NCBI GenBank assembly: GCA_018813505.1
Contig: JAHJBM010000015.1
Coordinates: 1 to 51,608, forward strand
DNA length: 51,608 bases
Reading direction: 5' to 3'
DNA from: Microcaldota archaeon
GTDB lineage: Archaea > Micrarchaeota > Micrarchaeia > Anstonellales > Bilamarchaeaceae
In this document: one piece after another, positions 33,749-41,863 of the stretch
Numbering within the stretch: the stretch's first letter is position 1
How the letters are laid out: each line of letters starts with the position of its first letter
Notes under the pieces: generated by a model
Databases searched by the model: none
Told to the model about the DNA's origin: nothing
Seen by the model: only the letters and a program-made list of their open reading frames with translations
Made by a program: the position numbers and the translations under genes

Positions 33749-35266
33749 TTAATCATTGACCGGTTTACAGCGCGCAGCCTTTTTCCTGAATAATGCCCAA
33801 AGGAATATAATAATGAGCAGAACGAAACCACCATAATCAAATAATGGAATTAGCAAACAACAGTATGCGAGCAACCCTCCAGCACCAAACAAAACTTGCA
33901 TGACTTCGCCAGAATTATGCATAGCATGGAAAAATGCTGCAATAGGAACACCTATAAGAAGACCAATGGCAGGTGCCTTGAATCCCCTCTCAATCAGGAA
34001 ACCTATGGTACCACCAACTATCGCAGTATATATGCCATGATTTGCAGAAAAGAATATTGAACGGGCAATAAACAGAATAAACCATGAGACCACGTCAGAA
34101 CCCATAGGACTGGAGAGCATGTAAACCCAATCCTCAATAAATGAAAATCCCATACCAATTACAAAACCGAATACAAAACCATCTTCTATGGAATTGTACT
34201 CACGATGCTCTGAAAGTAATGCGAGCCCGGTTCCTTTGTACATTTCCTCCACAACTGGCGCTATAAGAAACGCGCCAAGGAAACCGATACCTAAAATTTC
34301 AAAGATCAGACCACCAAGCGAATTTATACCTATTGCCATCAGTGCCGAGAGCATACCCCAAAGGAAAAATGTTATTATGATACGAAGCGGTTCTCTTTCA
34401 CGGAAATCTGCATACCACCAGAATGCACACCACAAATATGGAATTATAAACGCCATAAGACCTGAAAGGATAAATGCGATTAACGCTGTAGGCTTCCAAA
34501 TCTGTGCACTCAGTGCCATGTAAATAAGAATTATGAAAATACCTGCAATCTCGAATAACCAGAAATATGGAGATATGAGAAATGCATTGAACTTCTGGAA
34601 AAGTGTCTTTGAGTTTGCCAATGGATTCAAAAGAGAGAGAATAGTGTATTTTTCTGAATATGATTTATTGCATTTCATATTGTATGAGATATATGCTACA
34701 ATAATAGTAAGTGGCAAAAGAACCAGAAGATATAAACCAACAACTACAAAGACCATTACATAAGACACACCAAAGAAATAATCTTCATATTTTTTCCAAT
34801 CTACATTTATAGATGATGGTTCGGATGAATATTGATAATCATCACCATAGATGGTTGCATAAACCTGATAATTTTGTGAGCTGCTATAGTCATAAGGAAT
34901 ACTTGCAGAGCATTTGATCTCTGTGAGACCGATATATTCAGTATAATCCACAAAATCCTGCATACAGTCTATATCTATAAGATGTTTTTCATCGCTGTAA
35001 ACCTCAAGATAAACAAAATCATATCTCTGAAGAGGTGGCGTTTTTATTGTGTATTCCACATGAAAAGGAGAATCAGAAGACGAAGCATCAGTAACATCAC
35101 CTAACAATAGAAAGTCAGGGCTTGATTCCATATCTTCTACGCCGCTAAAGTTGAAAAGTTCGAGAAATGGGGCTTGGAGAAAAAGAAAGCTTATGCTAAT
35201 GAGTATGCCTGTGAAGGCGGATACGAGAAGGAGAACAACAAATAATCTGTTTAGAAATTTTAGCAT
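33749..35266 (-). CDS. PrsW-family intramembrane metalloprotease
   Basis: 505 aa. The N-terminal half is a membrane anchor, an extracytoplasmic beta-rich domain (about 45-150) and further helices. The C-terminal half is the PrsW domain, with the metal/catalytic motif VVEEMYKG (Glu340-Glu341), SFIEDWVY, SANHGIYTAIVG and FFHAMHN. PrsW relatives perform site-1 cleavage of membrane-bound regulators; no anti-sigma target is expected in archaea, so the substrate is unknown. The long exterior domain is an addition to the core family. A 7-bp hairpin (33742-33748/33754-33760) straddles the stop codon. Confidence 0.88.
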   Translation of the reverse strand: MLKFLNRLFVVLLLVSAFTGILISISFLFLQAPFLELFNFSGVEDMESSPDFLLLGDVTDASSSDSPFHVEYTIKTPPLQRYDFVYLEVYSDEKHLIDIDCMQDFVDYTEYIGLTEIKCSASIPYDYSSSQNYQVYATIYGDDYQYSSEPSSINVDWKKYEDYFFGVSYVMVFVVVGLYLLVLLPLTIIVAYISYNMKCNKSYSEKYTILSLLNPLANSKTLFQKFNAFLISPYFWLFEIAGIFIILIYMALSAQIWKPTALIAFILSGLMAFIIPYLWCAFWWYADFREREPLRIIITFFLWGMLSALMAIGINSLGGLIFEILGIGFLGAFLIAPVVEEMYKGTGLALLSEHREYNSIEDGFVFGFVIGMGFSFIEDWVYMLSSPMGSDVVSWFILFIARSIFFSANHGIYTAIVGGTIGFLIERGFKAPAIGLLIGVPIAAFFHAMHNSGEVMQVLFGAGGLLAYCCLLIPLFDYGGFVLLIIIFLWALFRKKAARCKPVND

Positions 35267-35348
35267 TGCAAAGATAGATATGGTAACCTATTAAAACAGT
35301 TAATATGTTCCGAGAAGCTCAGGTATGCAAAAATGGTCCAAAAGCGAA

Positions 35349-35358
35349 CATATTTAAA
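35349..35358 (+). promoter_or_regulatory. TATA box of the eL41-like/CBS transcript
   Basis: CATATTTAAA is centred about 23 nt before the ATG at 35377. It predicts a leaderless eL41-like message that continues into the CBS gene. Confidence 0.5.
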
Positions 35359-35376
35359 CACGATTATACACAGGAA

Positions 35377-35469
35377 ATGCGTGTCAAATGGCACAAGAAC
35401 AGAATGCGGAGATCTAAGATCAGTTTAAAAGATTTCCGAGCAAAAGGTAAACTATGGGATCAGATTTGA
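35377..35469 (+). CDS. rpl41e: Ribosomal protein eL41-like minigene (30 aa)
   Basis: A 30-codon frame whose product begins MRVKWHKNRMRRSK. This matches the eL41 core pattern M-R-x-K-W-x-K-x-R-M-R-R-x-K. The remaining residues (about 15-30) are less basic than usual and end KLWDQI, so the typical Arg/Lys tail is altered. The TATA box spacing supports a leaderless ATG. The last 16 nt overlap the start of the CBS gene, so the two would be co-transcribed. eL41 is a tiny large-subunit protein that bridges the subunits. Short length limits certainty; it might be a leader peptide. Confidence 0.6.
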   Translation: MRVKWHKNRMRRSKISLKDFRAKGKLWDQI

Positions 35470-35885
35470 GAGTGGGAGATATCATGACCAAAGAGGTCAT
35501 AGTAATACCATTTGAAAAGAGCATCTTAGATGTGGCAAAGCTAATGAAAAAGCATGCCATTGGTTCGGTCATTGTAGTTGAAGACACGGAAGGAAAAAGA
35601 GCCAAAGGCATAATCACTGAACGAGACATAGTCGACAAGATACTTGCAAAGGGCAAAGACCCTTACCAAGTACCTATAAAAGATATAATGTCCGCACCAT
35701 TAAGAGTAGTAAAACCAGATACGACAATAGAGGATGCTGCGAAAGCAATGAAGGAAAACAAAATAAAGAGACTGCCAGTAGTAAATGATAACAACGAACT
35801 CATAGGCATCCTAAGCGAAAATGACATAATGAAAATATTCCCAATGGTTGTGGATCTTATAGAAGAAAAAGCCGCAATATCATGA
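35454..35885 (+). CDS. CBS-domain pair protein
   Basis: 143 aa made of two CBS repeats: VGDIMTKEVIVIPFEKSI at about 6-23, and IKDIMSAPLRVVKPDTTI at about 75-92, each followed by the GIITERDI or GILSENDI strand-helix. Stand-alone CBS pairs bind adenosine nucleotides and regulate partner proteins; the partner is unknown. AAGGT sits 5 nt before the ATG, inside the overlapping eL41-like frame. Two hairpins follow shortly after the stop. Confidence 0.93.
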   Translation: MGSDLRVGDIMTKEVIVIPFEKSILDVAKLMKKHAIGSVIVVEDTEGKRAKGIITERDIVDKILAKGKDPYQVPIKDIMSAPLRVVKPDTTIEDAAKAMKENKIKRLPVVNDNNELIGILSENDIMKIFPMVVDLIEEKAAIS

Positions 35886-35893
35886 TTTGTTCA

Positions 35894-35945
35894 TTTGGCA
35901 ATTGCCAAAGAGCAAAACTTTTGAAATTTGATATCGAATTTCAAA
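35894..35945. repeat. Two hairpins after the CBS gene
   Basis: A perfect 16-nt palindrome TTTGGCAATTGCCAAA (35894-35909) is followed by TTTGAAATT (35920-35928) pairing with AATTTCAAA (35937-35945). They start 9 nt after the CBS stop and belong to the same style as the hairpins at 456-1406. Confidence 0.6.
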
Positions 35946-35949
35946 TGAT

Positions 35950-36085
35950 ACTCACACTGTGCATGGATGGCCATCCGAGCTCGATAGATTCTTTGGATCT
36001 GTCGTAAAATTAAGCTATGAAGTGAATGTACTTCCTGAAAAGGAGGGGCAGCCTGAAAAGGCGGTCAACAGTGCACAGGCCTAAA
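35950..36085 (+). other. Gap with possible structured RNA or 41-codon frame
   Basis: Several foldable segments: GGATGGCCATCC, GATAGAT/ATCTGTC, and two small stems capped by GAAA loops (CCTGAAAAGG at about 36030 and GCCTGAAAAGGC at about 36048). CTGTGCA (35957-35963) can pair with TGCACAG near 36072. The same stretch holds an open frame from GTG 35959 to TAA 36084 (VHGWPSELDRFFGSVV...), with no ribosome site and no recognised family. Which reading is right cannot be decided by eye. Confidence 0.3.
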
Positions 36086-36116
36086 ATAACTCCCTAATTC
36101 TGTTCCCGGAGGTTAA

Positions 36117-36494
36117 GTGTTGTTAAAAATGGATGAGAGAATCAAGAAGTTACGAAAGCTTCTTGAGCAGCTCAACGATGGATGGATATTTGTAGAGGGC
36201 AAAAGAGATAGAGAAGCGCTCAGATTGCTCGGACTGCAAAAAATACTTACAATATCCGGAAACCTTAGACAAAGCTGTGCAAAGATACAAAAGGATGAGA
36301 AAGTGTTTGTACTCACAGATCTTGACAGACGCGGGGAACAACTCGCAAGGATGGCCAAAGATGAACTCGAAGGCCTATCCATAACGGTTGACCTCGAAAT
36401 GAGAAAGAACTTGGCGTACATACTTAATATAAGATATTTTGAAGATGCAAAAAGAGCTTATGATGATTTGCTCATTCGGTCAAAAACCGAATAA
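36117..36494 (+). CDS. Small stand-alone Toprim-domain protein
   Basis: About 125 aa, essentially one Toprim fold: WIFVEGKRD with the catalytic-type Glu, then VFVLTDLDRRGEQLA carrying D-x-D. Archaeal proteins of this kind are related to the primase/topoisomerase/RNase M5 Toprim group. The acidic residues are intact, so nucleotidyl transfer or nuclease chemistry is possible. GGAGGT at 36108-36113 lies before three in-frame starts: GTG 36117, TTG 36120 and ATG 36129. The TTG has the best spacing. It is 58 nt upstream of dnaG on the same strand, a suggestive pairing of two Toprim proteins. Confidence 0.85.
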   Translation: MLLKMDERIKKLRKLLEQLNDGWIFVEGKRDREALRLLGLQKILTISGNLRQSCAKIQKDEKVFVLTDLDRRGEQLARMAKDELEGLSITVDLEMRKNLAYILNIRYFEDAKRAYDDLLIRSKTE

Positions 36495-36552
36495 GTGGGA
36501 GAGCAAAGTTTTGAAAAGTTTGAAAAATAATTAATTCAGAAAGGTGATATAA

Positions 36553-37905
36553 ATGGCTAAAACATATATAGATACTGTAAAATACTTGATATATACTGAA
36601 GTTGAAATAGGAGGCCTGGTGGAAAAACCAGACGTAGTTGGAGCAATATTCGGACAAACCGAAGGACTGCTTGGAGACGAGCTTGACCTTAGAGATTTGC
36701 AAAAAAACGGAAGAATAGGCAGGATAGAAGTTGACCTGAATGGTAAAAATGGAAAGACCATAGGTGTGATAAAAATCCCAAGCAGTCTGGATATGGTTGA
36801 AACGTGTATTATAGCTGCAGCCCTTGAAACCGTTGACCGGGTTGGTCCATGTGAAGCAAAGCTAAAAATAAGCAAGGTTGAGGATACTAGAAACCTTAAG
36901 AGAAAACAACTTGTTGATAGAGCAAAAATACTGCTTAAAACGCTTCTTGATACCGAGATACCTGAAAGCAAGGAAATATCACAAACAGTAAGGGACGAGG
37001 TAAAAACAGCCGAGATAGTAGTCTACGGAAGAGATAAACTCTCTTCAGGACCTGGAATAGACAGAAGTAACGAGGTTATTTTTGTTGAAGGCAGAGCTGA
37101 TGTAGTAAACCTACTCAAAAACGATATAACAAACGTGATCGGAATCGGTGGAGCAAAGGTTACGAGAACAATAGTTGACCTGTCCAAAAAGAAGGAAGTT
37201 ACAGTGTTCCTTGATGGCGACCGTGGAGGAGACATTATCCTGAACGAACTTGTACAGGGCGGCGTTGATATAGATTTCGTGGCAAGGGCTCCGACAGGCA
37301 TAGAAGTCGAGGAACTTACGCGAAAAGAGATAATCAAATACCTGCGCAACAAGACCCCGTATGAACAAAACGGAGAACGAAAAATGGAGAGACGGGCGGT
37401 TATGGAAAACAGGTTTTCCAGACCCCAGATGCAAACGCCACCACCCCAGCAGATCATCCACCCACAACCTCAACCACCAATTCAGGAAAATAGGGATCCT
37501 AGAAGGATGAGAAGAAGGGATATCAAACAAGAAGTCGATGCAATAGACGTGCCAGATATCCTCAGAAAAGATGAACAGCAGGACATTGAAGCTCAAGAAG
37601 CAAAACAAGAGCCAAAAAGAATTGACAAGACCGAGCTTATGGCAGAATTAGATGCATTGGCAAATACCCTGAGGGCAAGATTCTACAACGAGAAGTTGGA
37701 GATGGTAAAGGAAGTACCTGTAAGGGATGTGATAAAAACGCTCGGTGAAACACACAATATAAATGCAATTGTGTTTGACGGCATAATAACACAAAGACTT
37801 GCTGACCTTGCTTCAAAGCAGGGCGTAAAGGTGCTGATAGGTCTTAAGATAGGGAATGTGAATAAGGTTCCTGAAAACATTGAGATAATCAGCAAGAATA
37901 AATAG
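36553..37905 (+). CDS. dnaG: Archaeal DnaG (Toprim primase/exosome-associated)
   Basis: 450 aa. The archaeal DnaG N-terminal region (KYLIYTEVEIGGLVEKPDVV) is followed by a Toprim domain with the catalytic Glu179 in FVEGRAD and Asp221/Asp223 in FLDGDRGGD. A proline/glutamine-rich linker follows (about 300-325), then a C-terminal domain. There is no bacterial zinc-binding domain. In archaea this protein has primase activity and also associates with the RNA exosome. AAGGTGA lies before the ATG. T-runs follow the stop. Confidence 0.96.
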   Translation: MAKTYIDTVKYLIYTEVEIGGLVEKPDVVGAIFGQTEGLLGDELDLRDLQKNGRIGRIEVDLNGKNGKTIGVIKIPSSLDMVETCIIAAALETVDRVGPCEAKLKISKVEDTRNLKRKQLVDRAKILLKTLLDTEIPESKEISQTVRDEVKTAEIVVYGRDKLSSGPGIDRSNEVIFVEGRADVVNLLKNDITNVIGIGGAKVTRTIVDLSKKKEVTVFLDGDRGGDIILNELVQGGVDIDFVARAPTGIEVEELTRKEIIKYLRNKTPYEQNGERKMERRAVMENRFSRPQMQTPPPQQIIHPQPQPPIQENRDPRRMRRRDIKQEVDAIDVPDILRKDEQQDIEAQEAKQEPKRIDKTELMAELDALANTLRARFYNEKLEMVKEVPVRDVIKTLGETHNINAIVFDGIITQRLADLASKQGVKVLIGLKIGNVNKVPENIEIISKNK

Positions 37906-37913
37906 CATTTGTT

Positions 37914-37945
37914 CAATCTTTTTTTTATTTTTAATTTTCATATTC
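37914..37945 (+). terminator. T-run terminator after dnaG
   Basis: A T8 run and further T-rich sequence begin about 10-15 nt after the dnaG stop, in the 84-nt gap before the convergent YkgJ-like gene. Confidence 0.55.
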
Positions 37946-37989
37946 GGTTCTTTTCTTATTTCGAATTTTTCAAACTGCATAAACTGCAA

Positions 37990-38772
37990 TTAAAAAATCG
38001 GAAATCTTGGTTCTCCATCCAAAACAAATAGAATATTAGCATAACTGCCATCTAGATTACGAGACCACGCATCACCATGACCGACAGCATGTAGGATATT
38101 ACGCCAGGATGTGCCAAGAAAACGCAGAAATATTGTGCCATTTGGATTATTAAAAAACTCTTGATCCAGAGTTCGTTTAAAAGATTCCTGTATGGATTTA
38201 GGTGAATAAAGTTCCAGATTTTTGATTGCAACTGAGATTGGAATTTCAATATCAGAAAGATTGACAGCTTTCAGTCCTTTTTGCTTCAGACCGGATATAG
38301 ATGGGCACATGGAACTAAGAACAATTAGATTGGAATTGGAACCGTCAGACTGACGCAAGGCACCACACTGAAGAATAAATGGGAACATTTTACACACATT
38401 GGGTCTTGATTGATAGATTCCACACCTGTTGGCAGAATCGTCGAAAAAATAGCAATTGCCATCAGAAAAATTCAATATTACTGCTTCTGGAAACACTTCA
38501 GTCATATCAAAAAGCCCATGAGAATGGACAAGCTCAGTAAATGATTCAAAGTTAGGATCTGTTTTGAATACGGTTAATGAATCGGATTTTTTGCAGCAAC
38601 GTCCACATGACAGACAGTTTGTTTGACGATCTGCTTGGATTATCAAACTGGTGGCATCTGGATCGCGTTCCAGCAAATCTTTGCTATGGAATACTGTAAG
38701 ATCAGTATGAGTTTTGTTAGGAGCTGTTGGAATACTTCTGAGCCTCTTTTTTCTCTTCCCTCTTCTTCCCAT
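37990..38772 (-). CDS. YkgJ-family Cys-cluster protein (zinc/iron chelating)
   Basis: 260 aa. A basic N-terminus (RRGKRKKR) precedes CLSCGRCC (Cys53, 56, 59, 60) and, about 60 residues later, CGIYQSRPNVCKMFPF. This is the eight-Cys pattern of the YkgJ/Fe-S cluster family. It probably binds a metal or Fe-S cluster; its reaction is unknown. The C-terminal 120 residues are variable. A TATA-like TTTATTAA about 26 nt upstream of the ATG suggests a leaderless single-gene transcript. Confidence 0.85.
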   Translation of the reverse strand: MGRRGKRKKRLRSIPTAPNKTHTDLTVFHSKDLLERDPDATSLIIQADRQTNCLSCGRCCKKSDSLTVFKTDPNFESFTELVHSHGLFDMTEVFPEAVILNFSDGNCYFFDDSANRCGIYQSRPNVCKMFPFILQCGALRQSDGSNSNLIVLSSMCPSISGLKQKGLKAVNLSDIEIPISVAIKNLELYSPKSIQESFKRTLDQEFFNNPNGTIFLRFLGTSWRNILHAVGHGDAWSRNLDGSYANILFVLDGEPRFPIF

Positions 38773-38846
38773 GAATTAACATTGATAACAAGTATTAATA
38801 AAGTTATTTTTTATGGCAAGTTATAACAAAACAGATGAATTAGGAA

Positions 38847-39332
38847 CTAATTATACAAACTCAGATCAACAATCGCAAGATAATCAGTGCCATCATCATT
38901 CAACACAGTGGCAAGTCTTCTTATCTTAGCAACATTCTCAGCATCATCAGGAACTGGAACGCCTAGTTCGATAGGCGTGGCTGAAGAATCTCCGACATTT
39001 GTGATCACAAGAGAGATGTTATAATAGGTATCAAAACTTTTACGAACCCATGGCTCGCCACGCAATTCAGCACATTCTATAGCAGATGCATTCAACCTCC
39101 TATCCTGCCAACTCATGGCAAGCCCAAGTCTTTCAACGCTTGCGCATGCTAAATGTGGATCAGGAGGAGTAAACATTAAATTTGAAACCTTAATTGCTTC
39201 CATTGAGATTTGATCATTTTGGAAATCAAGGAATGATTTTATACTATGCCAATAGGAGAGCAAAGCGATTAGTGCCAGTATAAATATGACTGAAGCGATT
39301 ATTGCATCAAAACTGAAATATTGGCCCTTCAT
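38847..39332 (-). CDS. Pilin-like surface protein, last gene of the cluster
   Basis: 161 aa. The N-terminus MKGQYFSFDAIIASVIFILALIAL has a very short leader ending in Gly, then a pilin-type hydrophobic helix, and a soluble exterior domain with two Cys and NIS/NAS-type glycosylation sites. GAGGAGA precedes the ATG, 2 nt after the previous stop. Probably a minor pilin or pseudopilin of the five-gene row. No assembly ATPase lies in this cluster. Confidence 0.75.
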   Translation of the reverse strand: MKGQYFSFDAIIASVIFILALIALLSYWHSIKSFLDFQNDQISMEAIKVSNLMFTPPDPHLACASVERLGLAMSWQDRRLNASAIECAELRGEPWVRKSFDTYYNISLVITNVGDSSATPIELGVPVPDDAENVAKIRRLATVLNDDGTDYLAIVDLSLYN

Positions 39333-39334
39333 AA

Positions 39335-39841
39335 TTATCTCCTCTGTTCTATTGTAAGTATATCACCATTGTTATTTAACGTTAATACATTTGAACACTC
39401 ATTGCTAACCAGCCCGTCTGAAGCAATGCATACGCCCCTTATTCTGTAGTCATATGCAGGAACACTGTAAGCATAACTAAAATTACCATATTCGCCTGCC
39501 CAGTCAATAATTAAGTACTTGTCAGATGCGAGATGAGAAAAATCAATTGTATACGGTCTGCCAAAAAGGGTCTTTGGAAACGTATAATTATAGGAAAACC
39601 CTTCCCCCCCTTTGACAGAAAGGATTATCACATTCACAAAACCTGCACCAGTACTTTTTGCAACTGTATTCTGTTGAAGCGGAAGCTCGGCTTGTTGCAT
39701 TTGCAGGATGATCACAAATGCAATAACAGCAACAAACATGAAAACGGTAGTATAGAGCATGAACTCAGTAGCAACCTGTGCACGATATTGCCTGCCCTGA
39801 TGAGACGGTTTGTTTTGGTGACGGAACATATCTTGGTTCAT
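39335..39841 (-). CDS. Pilin-like protein with class III signal motif
   Basis: 168 aa. About 20 hydrophilic residues end in a basic QGRQYRA, then QVATEFMLYTTVFMFVAVIA. This matches the Q-x-x-x-E-[FY] prepilin pattern with the Glu at mature position about 5. The rest is beta-rich and carries NYT and NFS sequons. Its ATG overlaps the preceding stop (ATGA), so it is translationally coupled. Surface location inferred. Confidence 0.8.
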   Translation of the reverse strand: MNQDMFRHQNKPSHQGRQYRAQVATEFMLYTTVFMFVAVIAFVIILQMQQAELPLQQNTVAKSTGAGFVNVIILSVKGGEGFSYNYTFPKTLFGRPYTIDFSHLASDKYLIIDWAGEYGNFSYAYSVPAYDYRIRGVCIASDGLVSNECSNVLTLNNNGDILTIEQRR

Positions 39842-40278
39842 CTGCTGAGCTCCACCTCACCATGATTATTTATATAAACAGTAATAAGGAATAATCCACC
39901 ACTTGACCCAAGACTTTGCATACCATCTATTTTTGCAAATGTAGGTGCAACAGCCTCAAAATCTCCTGAAGATGTACCAATACGAACAATGACTTCACCA
40001 TTTGAAGCATAAACCTCTTGTGTCGTTACAGGTACATTGAGCAGAATTTGCCGTTCTGCACCAGGACCCTGTGCATAGGTTGCATCAATGGTATCTGCAA
40101 GTGTACGTGAAGCAGCATCAGCCTGAGCCTTGTTGGTATCTTCATAACTTATTGATGTGATAGATAAAAGCATGAAAAGCACTGGAATGGTGAACGCTAA
40201 CACAACGCCAAAAGTTACAAAAAGTTCCATGGATGATTGACCTTTTTTACTGCTGTGTATTGATTTCGCCGATTTCAT
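39838..40278 (-). CDS. Pilin-like protein with KKGQSSMELF motif
   Basis: 146 aa from ATG 40278. The prepilin pattern KKG-QSSMELFVTFG is followed by a hydrophobic helix and a Thr/Gly/Ala-rich exterior domain of about 110 residues without Cys. The ATG overlaps the stop of the large upstream gene (TAATG). An upstream in-frame start (40305) exists but would overlap the large gene and lengthen the leader. Probably a structural subunit exported with its neighbours. Confidence 0.8.
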   Translation of the reverse strand: MKSAKSIHSSKKGQSSMELFVTFGVVLAFTIPVLFMLLSITSISYEDTNKAQADAASRTLADTIDATYAQGPGAERQILLNVPVTTQEVYASNGEVIVRIGTSSGDFEAVAPTFAKIDGMQSLGSSGGLFLITVYINNHGEVELSR

Positions 40279-41858
40279 TATTCGCACCCAGCTCCAGCCC
40301 TGCACTCGATGGCATCAAGGCCATAATCAATAATAACATCTTCGCTTACAACAAATATTCCGGTGCTTGGTGGCTCATCTGAAACCGCACATGTGGCATA
40401 ATCCTTACATCCAGTAAAACCACGGATTCTGATTCCTTCTGATCCACTGAAAAGTTCCCGATCAAGTCTGCTGTAGGTATCGTAAATATCATCATCGCTT
40501 GCATATTCACCAATGACAAATGTTTCTATACCAAATTCATCACTGTTTCTTGAATAAGAATCTTCTAGAAGTCTTTGAAGATATGACGGTGCCGCAGGAT
40601 TGTGAGTATAATAACCACACATAACAAAGTCACGCATTTCCTCTATATTGTATATACCTGTGTGATCCTCATCCACATCGAGCTTATCTCTTGGATGCGA
40701 AATTACTTCTTCATAAGTGTGCATGTTAATGAAAAGCGCACAGTGCTTAGAGGAAGTCCCAGTTCCATTAAGGAATCTGCATAACCCCGCATTATCTATA
40801 TGAAAATCAGGTGCTACAATGAATGGATTACCAGTACATGCACCAGCACCACAATTAATTTCCATGTCTCCACAAGCTGCCCCACCACCACGTGCAGACT
40901 CGAAACCAATAGGATTGAAGGTATCGCTTTCACTGTGAACCCCACCCTCAACGCAATCATCACCTTCACCTGGCGCATTTGTCAAGATATAACCTGCAAA
41001 TGAATCATAATCAGCAACAGCAACAATATCATCAAAATCACCTACGAGTATGAAATTGTGTCTGTCCTGTGATGATAAACTATCAGCATTATCCGGTGAA
41101 ACAAGATAACCATATAACCAACCCTGTCCGCCTAGAATGTCGCCACTCTCCACCACTGGAATAACATCAACCTCAAGATTGCTTTCGTATTGATCTTTAT
41201 TGAAATAGAACTGACGATAGAATGCATTATCAGAACCATACGCACTACTTTCCCGCGTTAATACTGGATCAACAAATCCTGAGATCTCGAGCTCATTGCT
41301 TATAGTATATACTCTTGAAACAGATGAAAGATTTGAATTATCTGTAATCTCAAGCCTCACATTGAATGTGTAATTAACTTTATCGATATCGCTTTGACTT
41401 ACATTGAAATCATAAACATCCAAACGCGAGAGATGTGAACCAATTGCCAAAAGAGAGGAATTGAGATTTGATGCCCATGCACTCAATGAAGAATCCTCAA
41501 CAGGAATACCAGGACCAATAAAATAACTATCATTTGCAGAACCATTAACAAGAAGTTCTCTGAATGCGCCTCGCAAATTCCGGGTTTCATCATCTTCAGG
41601 ACCCTGAGCCAAAGGTACATTCATGGTATGTTCATTAAGCCTGAATAAAGATCTAAACATGATACTGCGAGTAACATTATCAAGTTTTGCATGAGTTATC
41701 TGACTGATGGCGAGTTCTATTGTGGATTCTTTATAAAATTCTGCATATGCCCGCTCAGATGCTTCAATGCTTTTTACCCAGACTGAAACAGAGAGTATAA
41801 TGTATGTAAGTATAAGGAATATAGTTACAACAAAAAGAAATCCTTTTTTATTCAACAT
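40278..41858 (-). CDS. Large pilin-like/adhesin-type surface protein
   Basis: 526 aa. The N-terminus MLNKKGFLFVVTIFLILTYIIL looks like a prepilin leader and helix, but the exterior domain is about 490 residues, far longer than a pilin. It has many N-x-S/T sites, mostly in the first 200 mature residues, and about a dozen Cys clustered in the second half (for example CGDMEINCGAGACTG and CRAGAGC). AGGTGA lies ahead of the ATG. The size and Cys content suggest a tip adhesin carried by the smaller pilin-like proteins, which is inference. Confidence 0.8.
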   Translation of the reverse strand: MLNKKGFLFVVTIFLILTYIILSVSVWVKSIEASERAYAEFYKESTIELAISQITHAKLDNVTRSIMFRSLFRLNEHTMNVPLAQGPEDDETRNLRGAFRELLVNGSANDSYFIGPGIPVEDSSLSAWASNLNSSLLAIGSHLSRLDVYDFNVSQSDIDKVNYTFNVRLEITDNSNLSSVSRVYTISNELEISGFVDPVLTRESSAYGSDNAFYRQFYFNKDQYESNLEVDVIPVVESGDILGGQGWLYGYLVSPDNADSLSSQDRHNFILVGDFDDIVAVADYDSFAGYILTNAPGEGDDCVEGGVHSESDTFNPIGFESARGGGAACGDMEINCGAGACTGNPFIVAPDFHIDNAGLCRFLNGTGTSSKHCALFINMHTYEEVISHPRDKLDVDEDHTGIYNIEEMRDFVMCGYYTHNPAAPSYLQRLLEDSYSRNSDEFGIETFVIGEYASDDDIYDTYSRLDRELFSGSEGIRIRGFTGCKDYATCAVSDEPPSTGIFVVSEDVIIDYGLDAIECRAGAGCE

Positions 41859-41863
41859 ATCAC

